In this document: piece by piece, positions 43,178 through 52,663 of the stretch | Position numbering within the stretch: position 1 is the stretch's first letter | Layout of the letters: each line of letters starts with the position of its first letter | From: Ectopseudomonas alcaliphila | Lineage (GTDB): Bacteria; Pseudomonadota; Gammaproteobacteria; Pseudomonadales; Pseudomonadaceae | Reading direction: 5' to 3' | Assembly: GCF_900101755.1 (NCBI RefSeq) | Contig: NZ_FNAE01000008.1 | Coordinates: 1-64,000, forward strand | Length of the DNA stretch: 64,000 nt | Notes under the pieces: generated by a model | What the model was told of the DNA's origin: nothing | The model's input: the letters and a program-made list of their open reading frames with translations, nothing else | Database searches by the model: none | Made by a program: the position numbers and the translations under genes

Positions 43178-44593
43178 CTAGCTGGCGTAGAGATACGCCT
43201 CGACATCCATACCGGCATCACGCATCTGCGCCAGCTTGTAACGCAGCGTACGCGGGCTGATGCCCAGGCGTTCGGCGGCTTCCTTGCGGCGGCCGCGCTC
43301 GGCGCGCAGGGTATCGATGATCACCTGGAACTCGCGGCGACGAAGGTCCTCACCCAGAGCACCGGAATCCGCCGCACTCGGCGACTCGACCGGCTGCGAC
43401 GCAGGCGGCGCCACGCTGGGTACAACCGCAAGACGTGGCGCCGTACTCTGCACCGTCTGGCCGATGGGTGCATGCAGGCAGAGATCCTGCGCCTGAATTA
43501 CCCCGCCCTGCTGCAGGATCAATGCGCGCTGAATGGCGTTGTCCAACTCGCGCACATTGCCCGGCCACTGATGCTGCACCAGGCTCTGCGCAGCCGACTC
43601 GGACAACCTCACCTGAGCTTGATTCATTTTTTTGACGTGCTTGGCCAGCAGACGCTCAGCCAGCGGCAGAATGTCGGCAGGCCGCTCACGCAGCGGTCGC
43701 CAGGCCAAGGGAAAGACCGACAGGCGATAGTAGAGATCCTCACGGAAGCGCCCCGCCGCCACTTCACTGGCCAAGTCACGGTTGCTGGTGGCCAGCACGC
43801 GAATGTCCAGATTGATCGGTTTGCGCGCCCCTACCCGCTCCACCTCACGCTCCTGCAGCACACGCAGCAACTTGGCCTGTAGACCCAGCGGCATTTCGGA
43901 AATCTCGTCGAGCAGGATGGTGCCGCCATCGGCCAGCTCGAACTTACCCGGCTGAGCGGTGACCGCACCAGTGAATGCGCCCTTCTCATGCCCGAACAAC
44001 GTGGCCTCAAGCATGTTGTCGGGAATCGCCGCACAGTTGATGGCGATGAAGGGCCCGGATGCACGCGGCGACTGCTGATGGATATAGCGCGCCAGCACTT
44101 CCTTACCGGTACCGGACTCACCCGTGATCATCACCGTCGAGTCACTCTGCGCCACTCGGCACGCCAGCTCCAGCAGCTGCACGCTGGCCGGTTCGAGCGC
44201 TACCGGACCATCACGGTCCCCCGCGATCAGCTTGCCGAGTGCATGCCTGGCCACCAATTCCAGCAGCGTGCGCGGCTCGAACGGCTTGACCAGATAGTCG
44301 GCGGCGCCCTGGCGAATGGCATCCACTGCCCGCTCCACCGCACCGAAAGCCGTCATCAGCAACACCGGCAGTTGCGGGTAACGACTACGAATCTGCGCCA
44401 GCAGCTGATGACCGTCCATGCCCGGCATGTTGACATCGCTGACCACCAAGCCGAACGGCTCCTCGGTCAACGCGACCAACGCCGCCTCGGCGCAATCGAC
44501 CGCCCGATAATCATGCCCGCCCAGGCACAGGGTATCGGCCAGGGCTTCGCGCAGCGCGCGATCGTCTTCAACCAGCAGGACTTTGGCAGCCAT
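43178..44593 (-). CDS. fleR: Sigma-54-dependent response regulator FleR
   Basis: A 471-residue three-domain activator: receiver (GLVVSDVNMPGMDG), AAA+ domain with Walker A GESGTGKEVLARY, the sigma-54 contact loop GAFTGAVTA, and a Fis-type helix-turn-helix (EAAERLGISPRTLRYKL). It activates class III genes (flgBCDE, flgFGHIJKL and others) when phosphorylated by FleS. It follows fleS by 3 bases. Confidence 0.96.
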   Translation of the reverse strand: MAAKVLLVEDDRALREALADTLCLGGHDYRAVDCAEAALVALTEEPFGLVVSDVNMPGMDGHQLLAQIRSRYPQLPVLLMTAFGAVERAVDAIRQGAADYLVKPFEPRTLLELVARHALGKLIAGDRDGPVALEPASVQLLELACRVAQSDSTVMITGESGTGKEVLARYIHQQSPRASGPFIAINCAAIPDNMLEATLFGHEKGAFTGAVTAQPGKFELADGGTILLDEISEMPLGLQAKLLRVLQEREVERVGARKPINLDIRVLATSNRDLASEVAAGRFREDLYYRLSVFPLAWRPLRERPADILPLAERLLAKHVKKMNQAQVRLSESAAQSLVQHQWPGNVRELDNAIQRALILQQGGVIQAQDLCLHAPIGQTVQSTAPRLAVVPSVAPPASQPVESPSAADSGALGEDLRRREFQVIIDTLRAERGRRKEAAERLGISPRTLRYKLAQMRDAGMDVEAYLYAS

Positions 44594-44596
44594 GGG

Positions 44597-45811
44597 TTAC
44601 TCCTGATTCGAGTGAGGCGCTGCATCGAGCAGCGGCAAAGAAACGATGGCGCAGGTGCCACGACCCGCACGCGATTGCAGCAGCAGCTGGCCCTGATGAG
44701 CACGCGCCACCGCCTTGACCACCGCCAGCCCGAGGCCGGTCCCAGTGGTTTTGGTGGTAAAGAAAGGTTCGCCAAGACGCGCCAGGACTTCCCTGCTCAT
44801 TCCAGGCCCGTTGTCACTGACAGACAGGCGCAACTGGCTGTCGCGGCGGTAGAGATGAATCTTCAGACGTGCATCACGCCCTGCAGCCTGAATGGCGTTG
44901 TCGATCAGATTGAGCACGGTGCCCACCAGCGTGTCGCGATTGCACAGCAGCTCGCCGTCGCGCACATCGCACTGCCAACGCACGGCCATATCGCCCACAT
45001 GCGCATCGGCAGCCGCACGTAACGCGTCGAACAAGACCGACGGCGACAGGCGATCCGGCAACGGCAGCTCGCCCCGGGCGAAGATCAGCATGTCGCGCAC
45101 CTGGTTTTCCAGCTCGTGCAGCCGCTCCTTCAAACGCCCGGCGAAGCGCTGCTGCTGTTCAGCCGGCAGCACCTGCTCGTTCAGATGGCTTGCGTAAAGC
45201 AGCGCAGCGGAGAGTGGCGTACGGATTTGATGCGCGAGGGAAGCAACCATTCGCCCCAGCGCCGATAGGCGCTCATGGCGAGAAAGCTGATCCTGTAGGC
45301 GACGGGTTTCCGTCAGGTCGGTCAGCAGCACAAGCTGCCCCGGTTCCCCGTGCAGAGAACGCGTGGCAATAGATAGACGGCGGCCGTCGCGCATGGAGAT
45401 TTCGTGACCATCGTCTTCGCGCGGCGCAAAGTTGCGAGCGATCACCTGGCGCCAGAGCATACCCACCAGTGGCTGGCCGAGCAGAGCACGCGCGACGGGA
45501 TTGGCCTCGCGCACGACGCCCTGACCATCGATGACGATCACACCGCCAGGCAGCAGATCCAGCAGGCTTTGCAGACGATGGGCCAGACGCTCCTTCTCCG
45601 CCAGTTCCTGCATACGCTGAGCACTGACCAGTGCCAGCTGCCCCTTCAGCTCATTGACCCTCGCCTCGAGCAGGCTGTAGGACTCGCTGAGCTGATTGGA
45701 CATCTGATTGAACAGGGCAAAGGCCTGCTCCAGTCCTGCACGGCTGGCTTGTTCGAGCGGCGCCGGAACGCCTGGCTCGGCTGACTCGGTAGGACGAAGG
45801 TTGGCTTCCAT
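44597..45811 (-). CDS. fleS: Sensor histidine kinase FleS
   Basis: A 404-residue soluble kinase: N-terminal coiled coil, PAS domain (about 80-165, LLDLLPGGVIVIDGQGVVRE), HisKA with phospho-His194 (MVASLAHQIRTPLSAAL), and a HATPase (NLIDNAIQAAG, VSDNGPGMS, GTGLGLAVVKAV). No transmembrane helix is seen, so it senses a cytoplasmic signal, perhaps basal-body assembly. It is under a strong sigma-54 promoter. Confidence 0.95.
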   Translation of the reverse strand: MEANLRPTESAEPGVPAPLEQASRAGLEQAFALFNQMSNQLSESYSLLEARVNELKGQLALVSAQRMQELAEKERLAHRLQSLLDLLPGGVIVIDGQGVVREANPVARALLGQPLVGMLWRQVIARNFAPREDDGHEISMRDGRRLSIATRSLHGEPGQLVLLTDLTETRRLQDQLSRHERLSALGRMVASLAHQIRTPLSAALLYASHLNEQVLPAEQQQRFAGRLKERLHELENQVRDMLIFARGELPLPDRLSPSVLFDALRAAADAHVGDMAVRWQCDVRDGELLCNRDTLVGTVLNLIDNAIQAAGRDARLKIHLYRRDSQLRLSVSDNGPGMSREVLARLGEPFFTTKTTGTGLGLAVVKAVARAHQGQLLLQSRAGRGTCAIVSLPLLDAAPHSNQE

Positions 45812-45863
45812 CTGCTTCTCTCGTACGACGCACCGTCAGAAGACGGTCAGATACAAGAGCTTT

Positions 45864-45879
45864 AGCAATCCCCGTGCCT
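45864..45879 (-). promoter_or_regulatory. Sigma-54 promoter for fleSR
   Basis: Minus strand AGGCACGGGGATTGCT: GGCACGG identical to the consensus, ATTGCT at -12, and 10 bases between GG and GC. It starts about 40 bases before fleS. fleSR is the class II step that FleQ activates. Confidence 0.8.
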
Positions 45880-45908
45880 ACTTTTTTATCCTTACTTATC
45901 AGTTACTT

Positions 45909-45948
45909 GAAAAAACAAAGCCGGAGCTCGCGTCAAAGCTCCGGCTTT
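45909..45948 (-). terminator. Intrinsic terminator of fleQ
   Basis: Perfect 12-bp arms AAAGCCGGAGCT/AGCTCCGGCTTT, 8-base loop, followed on the minus strand by GTTTTTTC. It lies 30 bases past the fleQ stop and just upstream of the fleSR promoter, so fleQ is a single-gene transcript. Confidence 0.9.
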
Positions 45949-45978
45949 CTTTGTGCTATTTACCGCGAGGCTGCTGGA

Positions 45979-47454
<1,476 letters not shown>

Positions 47455-47528
47455 CTTGTGCTTGTCTGACCCGAGAAGTGAGGAAAATTGCGCGCCAGAT
47501 CTTCGGCGCACGCCGGCAATTAGCCACT

Positions 47529-47557
47529 AGTAAAGTCAAAAAATTGAAGCCAGTCAA
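47529..47557 (-). promoter_or_regulatory. Predicted fleQ promoter with embedded FleQ box
   Basis: On the minus strand TTGACT (47552-47557) and TTTACT (47529-47534) are 17 bases apart, a sigma-70-type pair of moderate quality, about 75 bases before the fleQ ATG. The spacer contains GTCAAAAAATTGAA (47535-47548, plus strand), which matches GTCAATAAATTGAC at 12 of 14 positions. A second half-site GTCAAT overlaps the -35. This layout would allow FleQ to block its own promoter. Confidence 0.5.
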
Positions 47558-47712
47558 TTTTATGGCGTAACTTTTTTGCCCGCCAATGGAATTAGCTAAG
47601 CAGCTGTTTGCAGAGCCGGGTAGTGGCAACCGATAAAAAAGAAAGAGAAACGCAAGCGGAGAGAGGGACAACCGAGCCGAACCTGCTGGTTAAACTCGGT
47701 AACACGCCGTTA

Positions 47713-48006
47713 TCAGCCGAAAAGCTGATAAACCTTGGCTCCCTGACGGGACTGATTGAGCTGCACCAATTCGCCGGCCAGGCGCTGCTGCTCGGTCTGA
47801 CAGACGGTCACCAGCTCACGGTACAGTGACAGCAGATTTTCCAAGCCACTGCGTAGCTCTTCTTCATCGTGACTATCGACCATAGCCGCGTCGACGACCA
47901 TGCGGCACTGCAGATCAAGCTCGCCAATCGCGGCCCAGTCCTGTTTGGCCAGGGCGTCGCGCAGGGCCGAACCGGTCGCTTGCAAACGCTGGACGGATGA
48001 ACTCAT
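47713..48006 (-). CDS. fliT: Flagellar chaperone FliT-like protein
   Basis: A 97-residue, Gln/Leu-rich helical protein (SSSVQRLQATGSALRDALAK to RQGAKVYQLFG). Its size, helical character and place just after a FliS paralogue indicate FliT, the FliD (cap) chaperone. Sequence identity to FliT is weak by eye. A hairpin TTATCAGC-CGAAAA-GCTGATAA at 47710-47731 spans its stop codon, and a weaker one lies at 47672-47699. Confidence 0.75.
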   Translation of the reverse strand: MSSSVQRLQATGSALRDALAKQDWAAIGELDLQCRMVVDAAMVDSHDEEELRSGLENLLSLYRELVTVCQTEQQRLAGELVQLNQSRQGAKVYQLFG

Positions 48007-48027
48007 TCGCTTCTCCTCCGATGCTCG

Positions 48028-48408
48028 CTACTGAGCGATGGCATCCCAACCCTGTTTGACGTTACGCAGCAGCACAGAGACTTCTTCGAGAAGCTCGGAC
48101 TCGTTGCTCACATTGGCCTCGGTCAAACGGGCGATCATGTATTCGTACAGGCTATCGAGGTTACCGGCCAGCTCGCCACCTTGCTGGTGGTCGAGACTCT
48201 CGCGCAGTCCCGCGACGATGGCAATGCTCTTGCCAATCAATTCACCTTTCAGCGCTGTCTGTCCGCGCTCCATGGCACCACGTGCCTGAGCGATTCGAGA
48301 CAGACCACCCTCCATCAACATCTGGATCAGTCGATGAGGGCTGGCTTCTGCAGCCTGCGCTTGGTTGTTGACGGTCTGATACTGCTTGAGGGCCGCCATT
48401 GCGTTCAT
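48028..48408 (-). CDS. FliS paralogue (second flagellin chaperone-like protein, FliS'/FleP-like)
   Basis: A 126-residue FliS-family four-helix protein: QYQTVNNQAQAAEASPHRLI, LMEGGLSRIAQARGAMERG and SLYEYMIARLTEANVS. It differs clearly from the neighbouring FliS but shares its plan (Y-SPHRLI-LMEG-LYEYM). In P. aeruginosa a second FliS-like gene also follows fliS. It is served by its own sigma-28 promoter and precedes fliT by 21 bases. Confidence 0.85.
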   Translation of the reverse strand: MNAMAALKQYQTVNNQAQAAEASPHRLIQMLMEGGLSRIAQARGAMERGQTALKGELIGKSIAIVAGLRESLDHQQGGELAGNLDSLYEYMIARLTEANVSNESELLEEVSVLLRNVKQGWDAIAQ

Positions 48409-48444
48409 AGTCGCTCTCGCTCTACCGATGGGCTGATACTTCAG

Positions 48445-48471
48445 GTATCGGCCCTGCAGCTCAAAGCTTTA
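48445..48471 (-). promoter_or_regulatory. Sigma-28 promoter for the FliS paralogue and fliT
   Basis: Minus strand TAAA-N15-GCCGATAC: perfect -35, 7 of 8 at -10 and exact 15-base spacing. The start is about 30 bases before the gene. The -10 overlaps an inverted repeat (GGGCCGATAC/GTATCAGCCC, one mismatch). Confidence 0.75.
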
Positions 48472-48521
48472 ACGCTTTTGTCGCTGAAACGGCCCAGCTA
48501 AAGCGAAAACGAAACGATCAA

Positions 48522-48914
48522 TCACCCAGCAGGCGTCGGCTCGACCTCTGGGCCAATGGCATCCCAGGCACTTTTGATATCACCCAACAGCACCTGAACT
48601 TCTTCCAGGGTACGCGGCGTATCGTCCAGCGCAACGCCGGCCAGGCGGCGTGTCATGTAGTCGTACAGGGCATCCAGATTCTCGGCGATTTCACCGCCCA
48701 GCTCCTTGTCCAGAGCCGCCTGCAACACGCCCAGAATGGTGATGGTGCTACCCACGGCCATGCCACGAATCTCGGTATCACCCTCGGCCTGTGCCTGCTT
48801 GGCAAGCATCACGCGCTGCAATGCGCCTTCGAGCAACAGCTGTACCGTGCGATAAGGCGATACCTCTTGGCTGGTCTTGACCTGCTTGTAGGCATCGATG
48901 GGATTTTTGCTCAT
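48522..48914 (-). CDS. fliS: Flagellin chaperone FliS
   Basis: A 130-residue four-helix export chaperone: DAYKQVKTSQEVSPYRTVQ, LLEGALQRVMLAKQAQAEG and LDALYDYMTRRLAGV. It binds the C-terminus of FliC, stops premature polymerisation and delivers flagellin to FlhA. It starts 3 bases after fliD and is likely cotranscribed with flaG-fliD. Confidence 0.93.
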   Translation of the reverse strand: MSKNPIDAYKQVKTSQEVSPYRTVQLLLEGALQRVMLAKQAQAEGDTEIRGMAVGSTITILGVLQAALDKELGGEIAENLDALYDYMTRRLAGVALDDTPRTLEEVQVLLGDIKSAWDAIGPEVEPTPAG

Positions 48915-48917
48915 GAA

Positions 48918-50390
48918 TTATTTATCCTTTCTGACGAAGCCTGGCAGGTTGGCGAGCATGCCACTCAAGCTATCACTGGTGCGCTTGAGCTGACCGACCA
49001 GGGAGTCCATGGCGTTGTATTGGGCAAAAAGACGAGTTTCCAGACTTTCGACACGTTTGTTCAGACTTTCGCGCTGAGAGTCAATGTTCTTCAAGGTACC
49101 GCGCAAGGCACTGTCACGCTGCTTCAATACACCATCGGTCGCCACATAGCTCGAAACAAACCCGGATAAACGCCCCATCAGGCCATCGCTCCCGGTGAGA
49201 TAACCGCCTACCTGATCGAAGTTGCTATCGAGCGCCTTGGTCAGCGTGGCGTCATCGAGAGACAGTTTGCCATCCTTGCCTGTTGTAATCCCCAGATCTG
49301 CCAGCGCCCGCACGCCACTCTCTCCACCGCCGGTCATCTTGACGATTTCATTGCGCAAGCCAGCCAGAACGCTGCGCACCGTGGAATCACCAACCAGAGG
49401 GCCTGCCACAGGCTTGGAGCCTTCCACTTCGACGACCGCAGTGAGCTGCGCCGATGAGGTGATCAAGGCATTGTAGGCGTCGACAAACTTCTGCAGATTG
49501 CTCTTCACGCTCGACTTGTCGACACCAACGGTGAGACTGATGGTCTTGCCATCAGTCAAGTCGGCAGTACTTTGTGCCGCGACCAGATCGAGCGTAACAC
49601 CCTCGAGCGCATCCTCGATCTTGTTACTGTCACGCACCAGCTGGAGACCATCGATGGTCAATTTCGCAGACTTGGCCTGGCTAATTACCCCGCCCGCGCC
49701 ACTGTCCGAGCTTGGCTTGAGGAAAGCGCCAGCATTGTCAGGATCAGCCTCTGGCGTGAACGCCTGAGTCGTCAGGGCATTGCCGCCAGTCGTTTCACCA
49801 TCTTCGGTAACCGCTACCTGGATGTCATTGCCTTCGCCAGTCTTGGTTGAGCTCAGCACCAAGCGGGAACCGGAATCATCGGTAATGATGGTGGCACTTA
49901 TACCGCTGCCTTTCCCGGCTTCGTTTATCGCGTCACGCATACCAGCAAGCGTATTGTTAGCTGCGGTGACATCGACACTGATGCTGGTACTGCCAGCGGA
50001 AATTTCCAGCGTACCGCTGTTGAAAGTAGCCGCGGCGCTACCCACCCCCGAGACGGACTGCAGGGCAACCTTGCTGCTGGCAGCCAGTTGCTGAACCTGA
50101 ACTCCGTATGTTCCTGCAGGCGCAGTTGTGACAGCAGTAGCCTTGAGCACGCTGCTATTGGAAGTACTTGCAGTGCGGGCCTCGAACAGGGAAGGCTTGT
50201 TGAGCGCATCAAGGGCCGTCTTGAAGGAGTTCATCGCCCCCATGAGAGTGCCAATCGCCGATATACGAGTGGTGGTCTGCTTCTCGAGGTTGTTGAGCTG
50301 GTTGGTCTTCGGCGCTTTCTCCGCATTAACCAACGCAGTGACAATCTCGTTGATGTTGAGACCCGAACCGATTCCCGTGATACCTGCCAT
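48918..50390 (-). CDS. fliD: Flagellar filament cap protein FliD
   Basis: A 490-residue cap protein. N-terminal coiled coil (GITGIGSGLNINEIVTALVN, AEKAPKTNQLNNLEKQTTTR), Ala/Ser/Thr/Gly-rich middle domains (about 60-400), and a C-terminal coiled coil with the FliT-binding end (YNAMDSLVGQLKRTSDSLSG). It caps the filament and in Pseudomonas can bind mucin. The ATG at 50390 fits the family start; no clear sigma-54 promoter was found upstream, although FliD is class II in P. aeruginosa. Confidence 0.95.
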   Translation of the reverse strand: MAGITGIGSGLNINEIVTALVNAEKAPKTNQLNNLEKQTTTRISAIGTLMGAMNSFKTALDALNKPSLFEARTASTSNSSVLKATAVTTAPAGTYGVQVQQLAASSKVALQSVSGVGSAAATFNSGTLEISAGSTSISVDVTAANNTLAGMRDAINEAGKGSGISATIITDDSGSRLVLSSTKTGEGNDIQVAVTEDGETTGGNALTTQAFTPEADPDNAGAFLKPSSDSGAGGVISQAKSAKLTIDGLQLVRDSNKIEDALEGVTLDLVAAQSTADLTDGKTISLTVGVDKSSVKSNLQKFVDAYNALITSSAQLTAVVEVEGSKPVAGPLVGDSTVRSVLAGLRNEIVKMTGGGESGVRALADLGITTGKDGKLSLDDATLTKALDSNFDQVGGYLTGSDGLMGRLSGFVSSYVATDGVLKQRDSALRGTLKNIDSQRESLNKRVESLETRLFAQYNAMDSLVGQLKRTSDSLSGMLANLPGFVRKDK

Positions 50391-50403
50391 GATTTTGCAC
50401 CTC

Positions 50404-50417
50404 GTCAAAAATTCGAC
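50404..50417. promoter_or_regulatory. FleQ-box-like sequence upstream of fliD
   Basis: GTCAAAAATTCGAC matches GTCAATAAATTGAC at 11 of 14 positions with both ends intact. It lies 14-27 bases before the fliD ATG. A second partial copy GTCAAAAATC is at about 50446-50455. Confidence 0.35.
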
Positions 50418-50469
50418 TGCACCCTGTCGATTGAAGAGTATCAGTCAAAAATCATGCCAAAACGTGTTG

Positions 50470-50862
50470 CTATGCCTCGGCCTGAAACAGAAGGCTGCGC
50501 ACCTCTGACAGATTTTCTGCCAACTTCAACGCTTCCTCAGATGGAATCTGTCGGATCACATCACCCGACCCGGCATCCGTTACCTTGACAACCACACGCC
50601 CAGAACCGTCATCGACTGCGAAATTGATACTTCGACGAACCGACTGAACGAACTCCTGGATGGTCGCTACCGCATCCTCGACCTGTTCACGACTTACTTC
50701 CTGAGTAGGTGTGACGGCCCGGGCAACGGTCTGATCATCACCAGTCGAAACCGCCGCGCTATTCGAGAGACCTTGCTTCTGCCGAGACTCAGCGGCATTG
50801 GAGACGCCACCATCGCGGACAACCGTAGAATTGACCTGGGGCTTAATTGAGCTGACGTCCAT
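50470..50862 (-). CDS. flaG: FlaG family protein
   Basis: A 130-residue protein. A variable polar N-terminal half precedes the FlaG domain (VQSVRRSINFAVDDGSGRVV, VKVTDAGSGDVIRQIPSEE, ALKLAENLSEVRSLLFQ). FlaG influences filament length in Pseudomonas and relatives. It lies between fliC and fliD as usual; no separate promoter was seen, so it may be read through from fliC. Confidence 0.9.
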   Translation of the reverse strand: MDVSSIKPQVNSTVVRDGGVSNAAESRQKQGLSNSAAVSTGDDQTVARAVTPTQEVSREQVEDAVATIQEFVQSVRRSINFAVDDGSGRVVVKVTDAGSGDVIRQIPSEEALKLAENLSEVRSLLFQAEA

Positions 50863-50885
50863 AAATTACTCCTCAGAATGAGGTA

Positions 50886-50916
50886 ACGGGGGGAAGAGCA
50901 TAGCCCTTCCCCCCGT
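50886..50916 (-). terminator. Strong hairpin after fliC
   Basis: Perfect 11-bp arms ACGGGGGGAAG/CTTCCCCCCGT with a 9-base loop, 18 bases past the fliC stop. The T-tract after it on the minus strand is poor (TTACCTCATT), so it may both terminate part of the transcripts and protect the fliC mRNA end. Confidence 0.7.
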
Positions 50917-50934
50917 AGTCTAGCGCCTTCGAGC

Positions 50935-52416
50935 TTAGCCCAGCAGACTGAGCACGGCCTGTGGCAGCTGGTTGGCCTGGGCCAGGATCGCAGTACCGGC
51001 CTGCTGCAGGATCTGATTCTTGGTCAGTTCCGAGGTTTCGGCAGCGAAGTCAGTGTCACGAATCCGGCTACGAGCAGCCGAGGAGTTCTCAGCGATATTC
51101 TGCAGGTTCGAGATGGTGTTCTCGAAGCGGTTCTGCACGGCACCGAGCTGAGCACGCTGGCTGTCGATGTTGGAGATCGCACCGTTGATGATACCCAGTG
51201 CATCCTGAGCGCCTACCGCTGTGCTGATATCAATCTCCTTGACACTATTCAAGATACTGAAGCCATCAGTGAAACCATCACCAGAGCCAGTAATCTGGAA
51301 AGCACTAGAGGCTTCGAACTGAATCTGACCATCGACACGTGCACCGCCAGTGGCGACGATATCAACTGCATCACCATTATTTTCACTGCCATCGAAGTTC
51401 TTGGCCTGCAGACTTGCGGTGCCACCACTTGCCAGATTGAACTCGGTAATTTCGATTTTTTCGCCGCGATCACTGACCAACTCCAGCTTGTCGCCTTTGG
51501 AGATAGCCGAGATACCAGTCTTGCCACTTTCCTTGTTGATCGCGTCAGCAAGAGCAGACAGTTGAGACTGATCATCGATGACAGCAGAGATGACAGAAGC
51601 CGTTTCACCGGCACCGCCCAATTTGAAGGAGACGGTACCCGACGCACTCAGACCTGACAGCTCAGCAACGGTACGCGCGTTCGCAGTGACACCGGTTTCA
51701 TCGCTCTTCGAATTGATCGCTGAAGCGATATCGCGAGCCGAGGAGTTCGCTCCATAACTGACTGCTACGGAACCGCCAGACGCATTGGTAGTGAACTGAG
51801 ACGTGATATTGAAAGAGCCAGAAGCTGCACCGTATGCCGATGCACCGCTAGCACCAGCTGCAGCGATGGCTACGGCACCCGAACTATCAGAGGTAACACG
51901 GTTGATGCCGATGCGGTCAGTGGCTGCGGAGCCGATAGACACACTGATAGTCTCATAGGCGTTTGCACCAACCTGGAAAGCCTGCGAACCGAAGCTGCCG
52001 TCAAGGATCTTGCGACCACCGAAACTGGTGGTATCGGAGATACGGTTCAGTTCCTGTTGCAACTGTGCGACTTCGCCTTGCAAGGCAGACCGCTCGATAG
52101 CACCGTTGGAGCCGTTAGAAGCTTGCAGGGCCAGATCACGCATACGCTGCAGAATGCCGGTGGACTGCTGCAGGGCACCTTCAGCGGTCTGCGCCAGGGA
52201 GATACCGTCGTTGGCGTTACGGGTAGCAACACCCAAGCCACTGATCTGGCTGGTCAGGCGGTTGGAGATTTGTAGACCCGCAGCGTCGTCTTTAGCGCTG
52301 TTGATACGGAAACCAGTGGACAGGCGCTGGAGGGAAGTATCCAGACCCTTCGAGGAAGTGTTCAGGTTACGTTGGGTGTTGAGGGACGCAACGTTAGTGT
52401 TGACTGTAAGGGCCAT
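50935..52416 (-). CDS. fliC: Flagellin FliC
   Basis: A 493-residue flagellin. The N-terminal D0/D1 (ALTVNTNVASLNTQRNLNTS, GFRINSAKDDAAGLQISNRL) and C-terminal D0/D1 (VQNRFENTISNLQNIAENSS, AILAQANQLPQAVLSLLG) are well kept. The central ~230 residues are Ala/Ser/Gly/Thr-rich and variable, the probable site of O-glycosylation by the enzyme encoded next. The ATG at 52416 follows GGAGG. It is driven by a perfect sigma-28 promoter. Confidence 0.97.
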   Translation of the reverse strand: MALTVNTNVASLNTQRNLNTSSKGLDTSLQRLSTGFRINSAKDDAAGLQISNRLTSQISGLGVATRNANDGISLAQTAEGALQQSTGILQRMRDLALQASNGSNGAIERSALQGEVAQLQQELNRISDTTSFGGRKILDGSFGSQAFQVGANAYETISVSIGSAATDRIGINRVTSDSSGAVAIAAAGASGASAYGAASGSFNITSQFTTNASGGSVAVSYGANSSARDIASAINSKSDETGVTANARTVAELSGLSASGTVSFKLGGAGETASVISAVIDDQSQLSALADAINKESGKTGISAISKGDKLELVSDRGEKIEITEFNLASGGTASLQAKNFDGSENNGDAVDIVATGGARVDGQIQFEASSAFQITGSGDGFTDGFSILNSVKEIDISTAVGAQDALGIINGAISNIDSQRAQLGAVQNRFENTISNLQNIAENSSAARSRIRDTDFAAETSELTKNQILQQAGTAILAQANQLPQAVLSLLG

Positions 52417-52510
52417 GGTATTGCCTCCAGATGACCGTAGAACCGTTTGTCTGAGCTTGCGAGCTCGGGCCTGCATGCTCAGACGCCCAGAGAGTTCGCA
52501 TTCGATCTCT

Positions 52511-52537
52511 TTATCGGCGCTTGCCTAAGGAGCTTTA
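52511..52537 (-). promoter_or_regulatory. Sigma-28 promoter for fliC
   Basis: Minus strand TAAA-N15-GCCGATAA, identical to the consensus boxes and spacing. The start is predicted near 52503, giving a leader of about 87 bases. Confidence 0.9.
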
Positions 52538-52616
52538 GAGAAAATTTTCAGCTTTTTTTATTCTTTAAAGTCATTCACTTAACCAAGCAAACCAGCCAGG
52601 CAGGCGGCTTTGACTG

Positions 52617-52653
52617 AAATCCGTCGAGCGCCATTGCAGCACCCGACGGATTT
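52617..52653. terminator. Hairpin between fliC promoter and glycosyltransferase gene
   Basis: 10-bp arms AAATCCGTCG/CGACGGATTT with a 17-base loop, starting 10 bases past the glycosyltransferase stop. The best T-tract (ATTTTTCG) is on the plus strand; on the minus strand ATTTCAG follows. It insulates the two transcripts. Confidence 0.65.
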
Positions 52654-52663
52654 TTCGTCCCGA

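Noticed and set aside
50468..50484. GG-N10-GC at the flaG/fliD border
   Set aside because: Reads AGGCCGAGGCATAGCA, with a poor -12 box, and lies within the end of flaG.
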